The translations under genes and the position numbers were made by a program. From assembly GCA_016283275.1 (NCBI GenBank), contig JAEEMP010000129.1:1-42151 (forward strand): a DNA stretch of 42,151 bases. The letters are read 5' to 3'. Below are positions 1 to 7,919 of this stretch, piece by piece. Each line of letters starts with the position of its first letter. Positions within the stretch are counted from its first letter, which is position 1. The DNA comes from Lachnospiraceae bacterium (GTDB lineage Bacteria > Bacillota > Clostridia > Lachnospirales > Lachnospiraceae). A model generated the notes under the pieces. The model ran no database searches. It was not told where the DNA came from and saw nothing but the letters and a program-made list of their open reading frames with translations.

Positions 1-23
1 AAAGAATAAAAAAGTCATTAGGA

Positions 24-223
24 TATTTGAGTCCTATGGAGTACAGGCATAGCCTTGGGTTAGCCGTATAGGCTGTCCAAGAAAATGTCCGCACCCTCCA
101 CTCAAATAGGGGCTGCCACACTAATTGTTTAGCGCTACAGCCCCTTCTTCCATTTTTGCCAATCCACCGCGACAGCGCTCATTTTGTGTTACTGTCTTAT
201 GAACGCGGTTTCTTTTCTTTTGC
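24..223 (+). other. Structured non-coding region with three hairpins, possible RNA gene 3' part
   Basis: The 228 bases left of the nitroreductase gene hold no convincing gene. On the plus strand a long imperfect hairpin is visible: 24-32 pairs with 100-108 (9 bp), GGAG at 38-41 with CTCC at 96-99, CTTGG at 54-58 with CCAAG at 77-81, and AGCC at 62-65 with GGCT at 71-74. A second hairpin pairs GGGGCTG (109-115) with CAGCCCC (138-144). A third pairs 166-175 with 192-195 plus 204-209 around an 8-nt bulge, followed by a T-rich run at 210-220. This could be the 3' part of a structured RNA ending in a terminator that converges on the nitroreductase gene. It could also be the end of an insertion sequence cut by the window edge: frame 2 from base 2 reads 16 codons and then a stop at 50-52. 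I do not recognise the family. Confidence 0.3.
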
Positions 224-228
224 TCTTC

Positions 229-747
229 TTATGCCCAGTGTACGTAATTGTCTTTTCTGGGTGCTTTTTCACGTTTTCCGTTGTCATCGTAACCGATCAC
301 AAGATTTCCGATCCCTTCGTAATCTCCTTCAATTCCGGCATCCTTTAATATCTGCTTTCCTTCGGGAGTGTCGAACATTTCCTTTGCTCTGTGTATCCAG
401 CATGATGCTACGCCGAGATCCTCTGCAGCATTCATCATATTGCCCATTACAAGGCTTCCGTCGTATACATATGTCGCAACATTCCTGTCGGCAAGTACCA
501 CGATCACCTGAGGTGCTCCGTAAAAAGGATCTGTGTCGGCATTCATGACAGCTGCGTTCATCTTTGACAGTCTGTCGCGAAGTTCCTTATTCTCAACGAC
601 CAAAATGACCGGTGACTGCTTTCCCATTCCCGTAGCGGCATATGTGCCCGCTCTTACGATCTTTTCGATCACTTCCCTTGGTACAGGCTTGTCGGTATAC
701 TTACGACAGCTGCTTCTTGATTCCATTACTTCCAATGTGTCTTTCAT
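229..747 (-). CDS. Nitroreductase family protein (FMN-dependent)
   Basis: The 172-aa product has the nitroreductase pattern: an N-terminal segment of the type EVMESRSSCRKYTDKPV, a glycine-rich stretch around residues 35-45 (GTYAATGMGKQSPV), and late in the protein a segment with CWIHRAKEMFDTPEGKQ followed by a GNLVIGYDD motif. In this family FMN binds at a dimer interface and NAD(P)H reduces nitro compounds, quinones or similar acceptors; the real substrate cannot be read from sequence. I chose ATG at 747, not the upstream in-frame start at 789, because AGGAGG lies five bases before it. The gene follows the GH10 gene by 54 bp on the same strand and may be co-transcribed, though a functional link is not obvious. 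The short length is typical of the compact branch of the family. Confidence 0.85.
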   Translation of the reverse strand: MKDTLEVMESRSSCRKYTDKPVPREVIEKIVRAGTYAATGMGKQSPVILVVENKELRDRLSKMNAAVMNADTDPFYGAPQVIVVLADRNVATYVYDGSLVMGNMMNAAEDLGVASCWIHRAKEMFDTPEGKQILKDAGIEGDYEGIGNLVIGYDDNGKREKAPRKDNYVHWA

Positions 748-801
748 AGTTTTCCTCCTCATTAAATATGGTTTACATAATTTTGGCAAAACTATCTATC
801 C

Positions 802-2868
802 TTATCTCACAGGTGCTACGAAGATATCATCAACGTAGTAATCTGCATTCCCATCCGTTTCAATATAGACTTCCGCCGCTTTGAGGCCGCTTGGAAGTTC
901 TGTTTCAAAAGAAACTTCCGTCCAGTCTCCGGTTGCCGGAACTTCCGCAAGTTCTTTTGACGGTGCACCGTCAAGACCCGCTTTTACAAACTTATCTCCG
1001 GTCTTGACGAAAGCCGTAAACTTAACCTTCATGCCTATATATGAAGATATGTCGAACTTAACGGTAGCGTCCTTTTCCTGACGCCTTACCAAAAGCGAAT
1101 GGCCGCCTCCGCCTCGGCATACCTCGTCGGTCACGGTAAGCACCGGAAGGTGGCCTGCACCGCGGATTCCGGCAATGTTTGTCTTTTCTTCGAAGTTCTC
1201 GGAAAGTCCCACGAGCTTTACTTCCACATCATCGATATAGATAGGGCTCATGCTCAGACCGTCTCTATCCTTTGAGACAAATAAAAGCTGCATGGAATAT
1301 ACATCGTTCGGAACCTTATATCTGCCGGTAAGGTGTACCCATTCACCGCTTTTTGTATCTATCGTACCGATAACGGGGCGGGTATCGTTGTCATCGGCCT
1401 TTAAGAGGACCTCATCGGCTTTACTCTTGACCCACGCGCTTACATCTATCGTCTGTCCTATGAAATCGGTAACATCAAATGCAACTCCGCACCAGTCGCC
1501 GAAGCGGTGCTCGTTGTATATAGCCTTTTTGCCGCTGTGTGTTACTTCTTTCTGGATCACAAAGTCGCCGAAACCTTTCATCGTAAAGCCCAGTTCCTCG
1601 GCCGGCATATCGCTTTCGAAGTCGTAGAGTCTGTCGGAAAGGTCGATCTTGACCGGTTCGGGATCGCCGAGGCTTTCTTTGGTCAGCGCATAGCATAATG
1701 CGTCAAAAGAACGCTTCTTTGAAAGATCTCCCTTAAAGAGGAGCGGATCCGCACCGCGTATCCAGGAATTGTCGTCAGTAAGACCCCAGAAGGTCACGGA
1801 AGTGATGTTGGTCCCGTTTATCTTGGCTTCAAGAAGCATCTCGAAAAATGCCTTATAGAACACTGCCTGGTAATATTCCCTGTTTACGCCTCTTGCCGTA
1901 CACTTGACATCAAGCTCCGTAATATGGATCTCACGCACAAGCTCACCGTATTTTATAAGCGCCTTCTTGTATTCTTCAATGTTGTTATTGTCGCTTAAAT
2001 GCCCCTGCATTCCTATACCGTCGATAAGATCTTCGCCGATAATGCTCCCGTGGCCGCAGCCTTCACGTTTAAGCGCCGCTATTATCGCATCCTGCTTCGG
2101 AGGCTGGAATTCGTTATAGTCGTTATAGAAAAGCTTAGGCTTTATCGTATCCGTATCATCGGGCTTAAGCGAATATACATCCGCATACTTTGCCGCCATC
2201 TCGTCTACGGCATCATGAGCGTATTTAAATGCCCAATACATAAAATCGTCGCCGATCACCCGGTACCAGTATGTGTCACGAAGACCGGTCTTGGTCTTAT
2301 CGGCAAGCTCTATGGCTTCATTAACGACATCCCATGCATAAAGAGTCTGCATATAGCCGTTTTTGTACATATATTCCATAAGGGAATAAATGTAGCTTTT
2401 AAGCCTTTTAAGCATCGTATCCCTGTCTACATAGCAAGAAGGATCAAGCTTTTCAAACCGCTTAAGCTCCGGGTGTTCTTTTAATTTTTCGGGATCCGTC
2501 GGTACGGTAACGGGCTTATAGCCCTTACAGAAAGCTTCCTTCGGACACTGACTGTGCCATACGAGCACATGGCCGCGCATCTTCATGCCGTGTTCTTTGG
2601 CCCAATCGAGCATATTTTTTGCGAAGGGATTGATCACAAAAGGAAGGTAGTCCTCTTTGGCATCCTCTGAGTTATAGCCCATGTTGTAGGCGGGTTTAAG
2701 TTCATTTGCGCATGTCATCGAAGAAAACTGCTCAAGGATAAGAGCTTCTTTATCGGGATTTCCGATCTCGTTGTTCTTAAATCTTTCGCTTCTCTTCTCG
2801 CATGCTGCGCCGATCTTGAAATAATCCCGGTAGATATCCTTAAGGATAAGAGCATCTGCATTATTCAT
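802..2868 (-). CDS. GH10 endo-beta-1,4-xylanase with two C-terminal carbohydrate-binding-like modules, no signal peptide
   Basis: The 688-aa protein carries a GH10 TIM barrel at about residues 8-400. Visible signatures are ANELKP (54-59), WHSQCP (104-109), DVVNEAIE with the probable acid/base Glu184, HITELDV with the probable nucleophile Glu318, and WGLTDDNSW (361-369). Residues about 412-555 and 556-688 look like two beta-sandwich modules of the CBM4/9/22 type, each ending in an YIDDVEV or YYVDDIFV strand. The family hydrolyses internal xylan bonds by a retaining mechanism. The N-terminus (MNNADALILKDIYRD) is not a signal peptide, so the enzyme is probably cytoplasmic and would act on imported xylo-oligosaccharides. 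The ATG at 2868 is preceded by GGGGGAT at good spacing. The nearest same-strand gene downstream is the nitroreductase. Confidence 0.92.
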   Translation of the reverse strand: MNNADALILKDIYRDYFKIGAACEKRSERFKNNEIGNPDKEALILEQFSSMTCANELKPAYNMGYNSEDAKEDYLPFVINPFAKNMLDWAKEHGMKMRGHVLVWHSQCPKEAFCKGYKPVTVPTDPEKLKEHPELKRFEKLDPSCYVDRDTMLKRLKSYIYSLMEYMYKNGYMQTLYAWDVVNEAIELADKTKTGLRDTYWYRVIGDDFMYWAFKYAHDAVDEMAAKYADVYSLKPDDTDTIKPKLFYNDYNEFQPPKQDAIIAALKREGCGHGSIIGEDLIDGIGMQGHLSDNNNIEEYKKALIKYGELVREIHITELDVKCTARGVNREYYQAVFYKAFFEMLLEAKINGTNITSVTFWGLTDDNSWIRGADPLLFKGDLSKKRSFDALCYALTKESLGDPEPVKIDLSDRLYDFESDMPAEELGFTMKGFGDFVIQKEVTHSGKKAIYNEHRFGDWCGVAFDVTDFIGQTIDVSAWVKSKADEVLLKADDNDTRPVIGTIDTKSGEWVHLTGRYKVPNDVYSMQLLFVSKDRDGLSMSPIYIDDVEVKLVGLSENFEEKTNIAGIRGAGHLPVLTVTDEVCRGGGGHSLLVRRQEKDATVKFDISSYIGMKVKFTAFVKTGDKFVKAGLDGAPSKELAEVPATGDWTEVSFETELPSGLKAAEVYIETDGNADYYVDDIFVAPVR

Positions 2869-2980
2869 ATTGTATCCCCCAATCTACTGTGCATAACGCA
2901 TTTACATATCTACTATGCCAAAAAACCGAAAAACTATCCACCTATCCGTTGCTTTTAAATTATTTCTGTTTTATGTTTTG

Positions 2981-3009
2981 TTGCTATAAATGCGCAAAGA
3001 TAATATAAT
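2981..3009 (+). promoter_or_regulatory. Sigma-A type promoter for the zinc-ribbon gene
   Basis: TTGCTA at 2981-2986 and a perfect TATAAT at 3004-3009 are separated by 17 bp, ending about 35 bp before the start at 3045. The rest of 2869-3044 is AT-rich and must also contain the promoter of the divergent GH10 gene; I see no convincing -35/-10 pair for that one. Confidence 0.7.
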
Positions 3010-3044
3010 AACCCAAGGACCTATAAACCGTTTCGGAGGATGAT

Positions 3045-3821
3045 ATGGAAGTCAAATGCGAATATTGCGGGTCAATGATCCCCGCAACAACCCCCAAGTG
3101 TCCAAACTGCGGCGCGCCGAATGAAAACATGCGAAGAAGCGTCGACGGAACACCAAAAACAATAGAAGACTTAAAGAACTGGTATACGGCAATGCACCTG
3201 CCGCCCGAAGAAAAAACGCGTTTCTTTATCGGCAAGGACGTTAAAGAACCCAGAGCTTTCGGTATATACGAAAAATCCGGCGAGTACATTGTTTACAAAA
3301 ACAAATCCGACGGATCACGTGCGATACGTTATCAGGGCCGTGACGAAGCATATGCGGTAAATGAGATCTATTTGAAGTTAAAATCCGAGATCTTAAACCA
3401 GAAATCCCAAAATGTCGGGAAAGCACCGGTCAGAAGCTCCGGACCCAACAAATGGCTTAAAAGTCCTTTTGCATGGTTCATTGCGATCCTTGCATTGGTA
3501 CTTGCCTTCAACGGATGCAATCACAGAAACGACGGATACTATCAGACCGGCAACGATATCTACTATAACTACGGTAATACCTGGTATCAGTACGATGATG
3601 TATACGGAGATTATTACGAGACAAGTACGCCCTATTTCTCGGGCAACATGTCCGACTATAACGTCGATGACAGCTATTACAGCAATTCCCAGTACGATTT
3701 TGAAGAATCTTCCGCATGGGACAGCATCCACGACTCCGATTACTCAAACGACAGCGATTACGACTGGGATTCCGGTTCCGACTGGGATTCCGGAAGCACC
3801 GACTGGGATTCGGACTGGTGA
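3045..3821 (+). CDS. Zinc-ribbon, single-pass membrane protein with an Asp/Tyr/Trp-rich outer tail
   Basis: The 258-aa product begins with a zinc ribbon (Cys5, Cys8, Cys19, Cys22). A globular region of about residues 35-120 follows (charged, with an FGIYEKSGEYIVYKN stretch), then one transmembrane helix at about 141-157. A tail of about 95 residues consists mostly of Tyr, Asp, Asn, Ser and Trp and ends in repeats built on DWDS. The ribbon is predicted cytoplasmic and the tail extracytoplasmic. CGGAGG lies five bases before the ATG. Zinc-ribbon membrane proteins of this layout are common in Clostridia, but I know of no assigned function. The tail is acidic and could bind cations or cell-wall material; that is inference. 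It is monocistronic, with its own promoter and terminator. Confidence 0.8.
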   Translation: MEVKCEYCGSMIPATTPKCPNCGAPNENMRRSVDGTPKTIEDLKNWYTAMHLPPEEKTRFFIGKDVKEPRAFGIYEKSGEYIVYKNKSDGSRAIRYQGRDEAYAVNEIYLKLKSEILNQKSQNVGKAPVRSSGPNKWLKSPFAWFIAILALVLAFNGCNHRNDGYYQTGNDIYYNYGNTWYQYDDVYGDYYETSTPYFSGNMSDYNVDDSYYSNSQYDFEESSAWDSIHDSDYSNDSDYDWDSGSDWDSGSTDWDSDW

Positions 3822-3845
3822 TGATATTTCAGTAAAAAATTATGA

Positions 3846-3873
3846 GACCGACACATACGTGTCGGTCTTTTTT
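3846..3873 (+). terminator. Intrinsic terminator after the zinc-ribbon gene
   Basis: A perfect 9-bp stem, GACCGACAC (3846-3854) with GTGTCGGTC (3859-3867), has a 4-nt loop and is followed by six T residues. On the opposite strand the same hairpin is followed after six bases by a T run, so it may also end the acyltransferase operon that stops at 3896. Confidence 0.92.
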
Positions 3874-3895
3874 ATTCTATGCCGTCAAGGCGTGA

Positions 3896-5170
3896 TCACG
3901 CAAGGCCCGGTTTGCAGGGCTTGCCGATCTTTCTCCTGTGATCGTAGTATAGTTCTTCGGTGGCGAGAGCCATCTTTGTAACGGAGAACGGTCTGTCGTA
4001 AGGGTAGGTGTACCAGGTATCCTCAAGTGTGTTTAAGTCCACGCAGTCTCCGTCTTTGAAAAGGTACTCATACTCAACATGACAGGAATACATTGACGGA
4101 ACGGTCTTCACCATCTCGTAGGCCTTTCCGTCTTCTGATGTTATGTTAACTTTAAACCCATTCATGTCGTGCACAAGTGTGCCTTTACCAAGGTTTATGT
4201 AACCCCGTGCATTCGGAAGACTTTTTACGTAAACCGGTAATTCACCTGAAGAATATGTTCCTTCGGCCACTTCTCTTTTTACGTTTTCCCTCTCCCACTC
4301 ATACCAGTCGGGAATATGCGAAAACCTTGTCTTACCGTCAACTGCCTTAAGTTCGCCGTACTCGGTCATCTCCCAGGTCTTTTTGCATGCGGTGCACGAA
4401 AGATGTATACCTTCGCTCTTCATCATGAATTCTTTACCGCATTCGGGACACTGATACAGTATCTTTTCAAGACCGACGGCTCTGTCCTTACAGTCAACCT
4501 TTATCTTATTGTCTTTCTGCCATTTGAATTCATCGTATTGAAACTCTTCAACAAGACGTTCGTTTATCTCGTCGGCAGACAACTTTTCGACATCCTCTTT
4601 GGTAAAGAAAAGCTTCATTGTAGCTTCGGTCGGCTTTACGTTTCTTTCATGCCTTGTGTTCCAGAAAGGATGATTGATATGATGTCCGTGGCAGATAAGC
4701 GTCACAACGGGAACACCCGAAAGCTTTATAAACTTTCCGAGTGCTTCGGGAAGCGGTGCGGTAGTGCCGCACAGCGAATAGCGGGCTTCCGGATAGATCG
4801 CCGCAATGCCCTTCTTATTAAGAACCGTTCTCAAATGTCTTATTACCGTTAAGTCGTTGGTGAATTTTCTTTTGCAGATACAGCCGATCGCCCTTAAGAC
4901 CCACTCCCGTTTAAGGTATCCGTCTATGGCCACTATGTAATTGCCGAAATACGGAAATGTGGCTGTGATCGAAACGTTCATATCAAAGAACGCATTATGA
5001 TTTCCCAATAGAATGTAAGGAGGTTTTACGCCCTCCATACCGATCTTTTTTATCTTTGTATGATGCTTTAATATACCGATATAACTGCCGGCCTGCGCAA
5101 CGACCTTAAGTACGGGATTGCATTTGCGCGGAGGCTTTTTCATGTCAAATCGTTTAAAGTTATCGTCCAT
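3896..5170 (-). CDS. PlsC-like 1-acylglycerol-phosphate acyltransferase family protein with zinc ribbon
   Basis: The 424-aa protein has the PlsC/LPLAT fingerprint: GNHNAFFD, an H-x4-D motif at His58 and Asp63, and IYPEARYS, equivalent to the EGTR-type block. This family transfers acyl chains onto glycerophosphate-type acceptors at the membrane; the exact acceptor is unknown. After the catalytic part sits an unusual zinc ribbon (Cys241, Cys244, Cys259, Cys262), then a C-terminal region of about 130 residues rich in aromatic and charged residues. Length is well above the 200-250 aa of simple PlsC proteins. I place the start at ATG 5170, just past the stop of the preceding 95-aa gene; the upstream extension overlaps that gene. 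It is the last gene of the cysE-sigH operon. Confidence 0.8.
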   Translation of the reverse strand: MDDNFKRFDMKKPPRKCNPVLKVVAQAGSYIGILKHHTKIKKIGMEGVKPPYILLGNHNAFFDMNVSITATFPYFGNYIVAIDGYLKREWVLRAIGCICKRKFTNDLTVIRHLRTVLNKKGIAAIYPEARYSLCGTTAPLPEALGKFIKLSGVPVVTLICHGHHINHPFWNTRHERNVKPTEATMKLFFTKEDVEKLSADEINERLVEEFQYDEFKWQKDNKIKVDCKDRAVGLEKILYQCPECGKEFMMKSEGIHLSCTACKKTWEMTEYGELKAVDGKTRFSHIPDWYEWERENVKREVAEGTYSSGELPVYVKSLPNARGYINLGKGTLVHDMNGFKVNITSEDGKAYEMVKTVPSMYSCHVEYEYLFKDGDCVDLNTLEDTWYTYPYDRPFSVTKMALATEELYYDHRRKIGKPCKPGLA

Positions 5171-5171
5171 T

Positions 5172-5459
5172 TTACTCTTCGCTTGCTTTGATATCGGCAA
5201 GCTGCTCCTCGAGTTCTTTGATGGCGTTTCTGGCATTTTTGATGTCTGTCATCTGCTTGTCGAATTCGGGATTGTAACCGCCTTCGGCATACATCTCGTA
5301 AAACTTTCTGCCGATCGCGATGTATGAACGGTTCACAACGCCTTCGCAGGTGTCGATCTCGCCCTTTATGCGGATCATCTCTTTTGTGGTCTTGCCTTTA
5401 CTTAAAAGCTTGCCCATGCGTGTGCTGAATTTATCCTTAAAAACCTGTAGATCTGCCAT
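5172..5459 (-). CDS. Small coiled-coil protein, unknown function
   Basis: The 95-aa, highly charged product appears all-helical. A C-terminal heptad-rich segment (about residues 62-95, ITDIKNARNAIKELEEQL-like) suggests a coiled coil. There is no signal peptide or transmembrane segment. The start at 5459 lies one base after the stop codon of sigH, and its ribosome binding site, GGGAGGAG, is formed by the last codons of sigH, so translation is probably coupled. It ends two bases before the acyltransferase start. I do not recognise a named family. The conserved-looking overlap with sigH argues that it is a real gene. Confidence 0.75.
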   Translation of the reverse strand: MADLQVFKDKFSTRMGKLLSKGKTTKEMIRIKGEIDTCEGVVNRSYIAIGRKFYEMYAEGGYNPEFDKQMTDIKNARNAIKELEEQLADIKASEE

Positions 5460-5460
5460 T

Positions 5461-6102
5461 TTACTCCTCCCGTTTAAAATCCGTAAGACATTTCCTTATC
5501 TTGGCTTTTGCTCTGGAAAGAGCATTGTCCGTGGACTTTTCATCTTTGCCGAGCACCCTTGCTATGTCGGTGTAGCTCATGCCCGTAAGATGCAGCTCCA
5601 TGACCTGCTTTTCAAGATCGGAAAGCCTTGTATCTATGAGATTTTCTATTATCTCGACATTCTCTTTGTCGATGAGCATCGATTCGGGTTCATAATCCAT
5701 TACCGACAATATGTCCTCAAGGCTTCTTACACCCGTCTCGGGATCTTCCTCCGAATACAGCGATATATAATTGTTGAGCGGTGTGTGCTTCTTCCTGCCG
5801 GAAGCGGTTACCGCCGTATACACCTGTCTTGAGATACAAAGCTCCGCAAAAGTATAAAAACTGGCATCTCGTCCGGCATCATAATCCCTTATCGCCTTAA
5901 AAAGACCTATCATGCCTTCCTGGATAAGATCCTCGGGCTCCGCGCCCAATATATACATTGATTTTGCTTTGCTCTTGACAAGATTCTTATACTTATCAAG
6001 TATATGATCCTGGATCTTTTCTTCACCCTCACGAAGCCTCATTATAAGTTCTTCGTCGGATACGCCCTCATAATCATTTAAGGCGCTGTCTGACAATTTC
6101 AT
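5461..6102 (-). CDS. sigH: RNA polymerase sigma factor, SigH type
   Basis: The 213-aa sigma-70 family protein resembles Bacillus SigH over its whole length. It shows a region 2 with LGAEPEDLIQEGMIGLFKAIRDYD and a following FAELCISRQVYTA helix, and a region 4 helix-turn-helix (LEKQVMELHLTGMSYTDIARVLGKDEKSTDNALSRAKAKI, broken here by its turn). In Bacillus SigH directs transition-state and early sporulation genes; whether this organism sporulates cannot be seen. The gene sits after rlmB, as in the Bacillus cysE-cysS-mrnC-rlmB-yacP-sigH order, which supports orthology. The start is ambiguous: GTG at 6117 or ATG at 6102. I prefer ATG, with TGGGG upstream. Either way it overlaps rlmB by 29-44 bp. 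Confidence 0.88.
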   Translation of the reverse strand: MKLSDSALNDYEGVSDEELIMRLREGEEKIQDHILDKYKNLVKSKAKSMYILGAEPEDLIQEGMIGLFKAIRDYDAGRDASFYTFAELCISRQVYTAVTASGRKKHTPLNNYISLYSEEDPETGVRSLEDILSVMDYEPESMLIDKENVEIIENLIDTRLSDLEKQVMELHLTGMSYTDIARVLGKDEKSTDNALSRAKAKIRKCLTDFKREE

Positions 6103-6814
6103 ACGCAAGTACCCCACATGCCACCGATGCGTTTAAGGAATCTATATCGCCTTTCATAGGGATGGAAGCTATGTAATCGCATTTTTCCTTAACAAGCCTT
6201 CCTACCCCCTCGCCTTCGCTTCCGATCACAAGTCCTATCGGACCCTTAAGATTTAAGTCATACATGACCTCGCCGTCCATATCGGCACAGACAAACCAAA
6301 GACCTCTCTCTTTAAGTTCTTCGATCGTCCGGTTTAAATTCGTAACCTTCACGACCGGAGTATAATTGAGCGCACCCGCGGAAGTCCTGGCAACCGTTGC
6401 GGTAAGCCCTACCGCACGGTTCTTCGGTATGATAACGCCGTGGGCACCCGCAAGATTTGCCGTTCTTATTATGGCTCCGAGATTATGGGGATCTTCAATA
6501 TTGTCAAGGATGATCACAAACGGATCCTCACCCTTTTCTCCGGCTTTTTTAAATATATCTTCAAGCTCCGAGTATTCATATGCCGCCATTACGGCTATAA
6601 CACCCTGATGCTTGCCTGTTTCCGACATCTGATCGAGGCGTTCCTTTTCGACATATTTGATCAGTGTATCCTGCTTGCGCGCCTCGCGCTTTATGGTCAG
6701 GATCGGACCGTCCTGACAGCCGTCCAATATAAAAAGGCGGTCAATCGTCTTACCGCTTCTGAATGCCTCTATGACCGCATTTCTGCCTTCTATCTTAAAT
6801 TCATTGACTTCCAT
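6074..6814 (-). CDS. rlmB: 23S rRNA 2'-O-ribose methyltransferase RlmB (SpoU/TrmH family)
   Basis: The 246-aa SPOUT-class methyltransferase has an N-terminal substrate-binding domain (about residues 1-75, GRNAVIEAFRSGKTIDRLF). The knotted catalytic domain carries the three SpoU motifs: NLGAIIRTANLAGAHGVI, LVIGSEGEGVGRL and SLNASVACGVLAYE. The family methylates a ribose in 23S rRNA (position 2251 in E. coli numbering) using S-adenosylmethionine. ATG at 6814 is chosen over GTG at 6820 because the GTG overlaps the AAGGAG binding site, which stands at proper distance from the ATG. The start lies just past the mrnC stop, and the 3' end overlaps sigH, consistent with translational coupling. Confidence 0.93.
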   Translation of the reverse strand: MEVNEFKIEGRNAVIEAFRSGKTIDRLFILDGCQDGPILTIKREARKQDTLIKYVEKERLDQMSETGKHQGVIAVMAAYEYSELEDIFKKAGEKGEDPFVIILDNIEDPHNLGAIIRTANLAGAHGVIIPKNRAVGLTATVARTSAGALNYTPVVKVTNLNRTIEELKERGLWFVCADMDGEVMYDLNLKGPIGLVIGSEGEGVGRLVKEKCDYIASIPMKGDIDSLNASVACGVLAYEIVRQRLK

Positions 6815-6816
6815 GT

Positions 6817-7254
6817 TCACTCCTTGATAAGCCCGAGTTCTTTGAACCCAAGTTTACATAACTCTAAAATCCTCTCGTTCTTTCGCGAAAGAAAAAGATA
6901 ACCTATAAGCGCTTCAAAGCCCGTAGCCTTATGATACTGTGTAAGGCTTGCGTTCTTGGCAGAAGTCGCGGTCTTTGCGTTCCTGCCTCTTTTATACTGT
7001 TCAAGCTCCTGTGTGCTTAACTTATCTTCGAGAAAATCCGCGATCTTCGCCTGGGATACGGCGCTTACATACTTTACATTGTCCTTATGTATGGCATTGA
7101 TACGACGGTTTCCGCCTGAAGTGACTATCGTCCTGGTCACCACTTCATATACCGCATCTCCGATATATGCAAGCGTTATGGCGGCCTCCTCTTCGGGCGG
7201 GATCGTATCAAGATCGAATTCTTTTATAAGACTGTTTAACAATTCACCGTTCAA
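6817..7254 (-). CDS. mrnC: Mini-ribonuclease III (MrnC)
   Basis: The 145-aa protein has the RNase III fold without an RNA-binding domain. The signature LAYIGDAVYE (about residues 28-37) carries the catalytic acidic residues, and the RGRNAKTATSAKN stretch followed by FEALIGYLFL (with the second acidic patch) completes the site. In Bacillus the enzyme matures 23S rRNA. Length and its place between cysE and rlmB match the family. The start codon appears to be TTG at 7254, overlapping the cysE stop; no strong binding site precedes it, so a few residues of uncertainty remain (another TTG lies four codons on). Confidence 0.92.
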   Translation of the reverse strand: MNGELLNSLIKEFDLDTIPPEEEAAITLAYIGDAVYEVVTRTIVTSGGNRRINAIHKDNVKYVSAVSQAKIADFLEDKLSTQELEQYKRGRNAKTATSAKNASLTQYHKATGFEALIGYLFLSRKNERILELCKLGFKELGLIKE

Positions 7255-7919
7255 ATCGATTTCTTAAGCTCCTTTACTTCTGCTTCCAGCTCAAGGATCC
7301 TGTTTACAAGCTCGGTGTTGGACTGCTGGAGGGCCGTGATATCCTCTCTGATGGGATCCGGAAGATCGATCTGGTCAAGACTTGCCTGGGGAAGATTCTC
7401 ATCGCATCTTTTAACGACTCTTCCCGGAACGCCGACAACGGTCGAGCACGGAGGAACCTCTTCAAGTACCACGCTTCCGGCACCGATCTTTGAATTGTCG
7501 CCGATCTTAAAAGAACCCAGAACCTTTGCGCCTGCGGATACCATGACATTATCGCCCAATGTGGGGTGGCGTTTTCCCTGCTCTTTGCCCGTACCGCCCA
7601 AAGTCACGCCCTGATAGAGCGTACAGTTCTTTCCTATGACGGTGGTCTCGCCTATGATGACACCGCTTCCATGATCGATAAAAAGACCTTCTCCTATCGT
7701 GGCACCGGGATGGATCTCTATACCGGTCCTTCTGGCCGCACGCTGGGATATAAGTCTTGCGATGAAATAATGTCCTTTAAGATAGGCCTTATGGGCACGC
7801 CTGTAACTTAACATTACTTTGAAACTCGGATACAGAAACACTTCAAGACTTGAATGTATCGCGGGGTCGCGTTCTTTTATTATTCTGATCTCTTCTTTAA
7901 ACTGTTTTAAGAAACCCAT
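7251..7919 (-). CDS. cysE: Serine O-acetyltransferase
   Basis: The 222-aa enzyme makes O-acetylserine from serine and acetyl-CoA, the first committed step of cysteine synthesis. The left-handed beta-helix hexapeptide repeats are clear (IEIHPGATIGEGLFIDHG, VIIGETTVIGKN, LYQGVTLGGTGK, and onward to VVGVPGRVV), with the usual catalytic His in FIDHGSG. The C-terminus extends into a helical, coiled-coil-like tail (about residues 185-222) longer than in short CysE forms. The start is either ATG 7919 or GTG 7928. It opens a six-gene overlapping cluster that otherwise holds rRNA-processing genes and sigH, an order known from Bacillus, though cysS is absent here. Confidence 0.92.
   Translation of the reverse strand: MGFLKQFKEEIRIIKERDPAIHSSLEVFLYPSFKVMLSYRRAHKAYLKGHYFIARLISQRAARRTGIEIHPGATIGEGLFIDHGSGVIIGETTVIGKNCTLYQGVTLGGTGKEQGKRHPTLGDNVMVSAGAKVLGSFKIGDNSKIGAGSVVLEEVPPCSTVVGVPGRVVKRCDENLPQASLDQIDLPDPIREDITALQQSNTELVNRILELEAEVKELKKSI

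Noticed and set aside
1-52. C-terminal fragment of a transposase or other protein in frame 2
   Set aside because: Only 16 codons are visible before a stop, and they lie largely within a strong hairpin; no family can be identified.
156-548. Plus-strand reading frame of 130 codons over the nitroreductase
   Set aside because: It is antisense to a clear nitroreductase, has no binding site, and reads as Cys/Arg/Phe-rich noise.
2885-2910. Catabolite-repression (cre)-like sequence upstream of the GH10 gene
   Set aside because: The arms resemble a cre only if an extra base is allowed in the centre; the match is too weak to claim.
3412-3981. Alternative frame of 189 codons inside and after the zinc-ribbon gene
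   Set aside because: It runs through the terminator hairpin, is a Thr/Ile-rich shadow of the Asp/Tyr-rich tail, and has no binding site.
5320-5832. 170-codon plus-strand frame opposite the sigH region
   Set aside because: It is antisense to sigH and the 95-aa gene with no start signal; those two genes are well supported.
5461-6117. Possible frameshift between rlmB and sigH because of their overlap
   Set aside because: Both products are full length and match their families; overlap of 29-44 bp is translational coupling, not damage.
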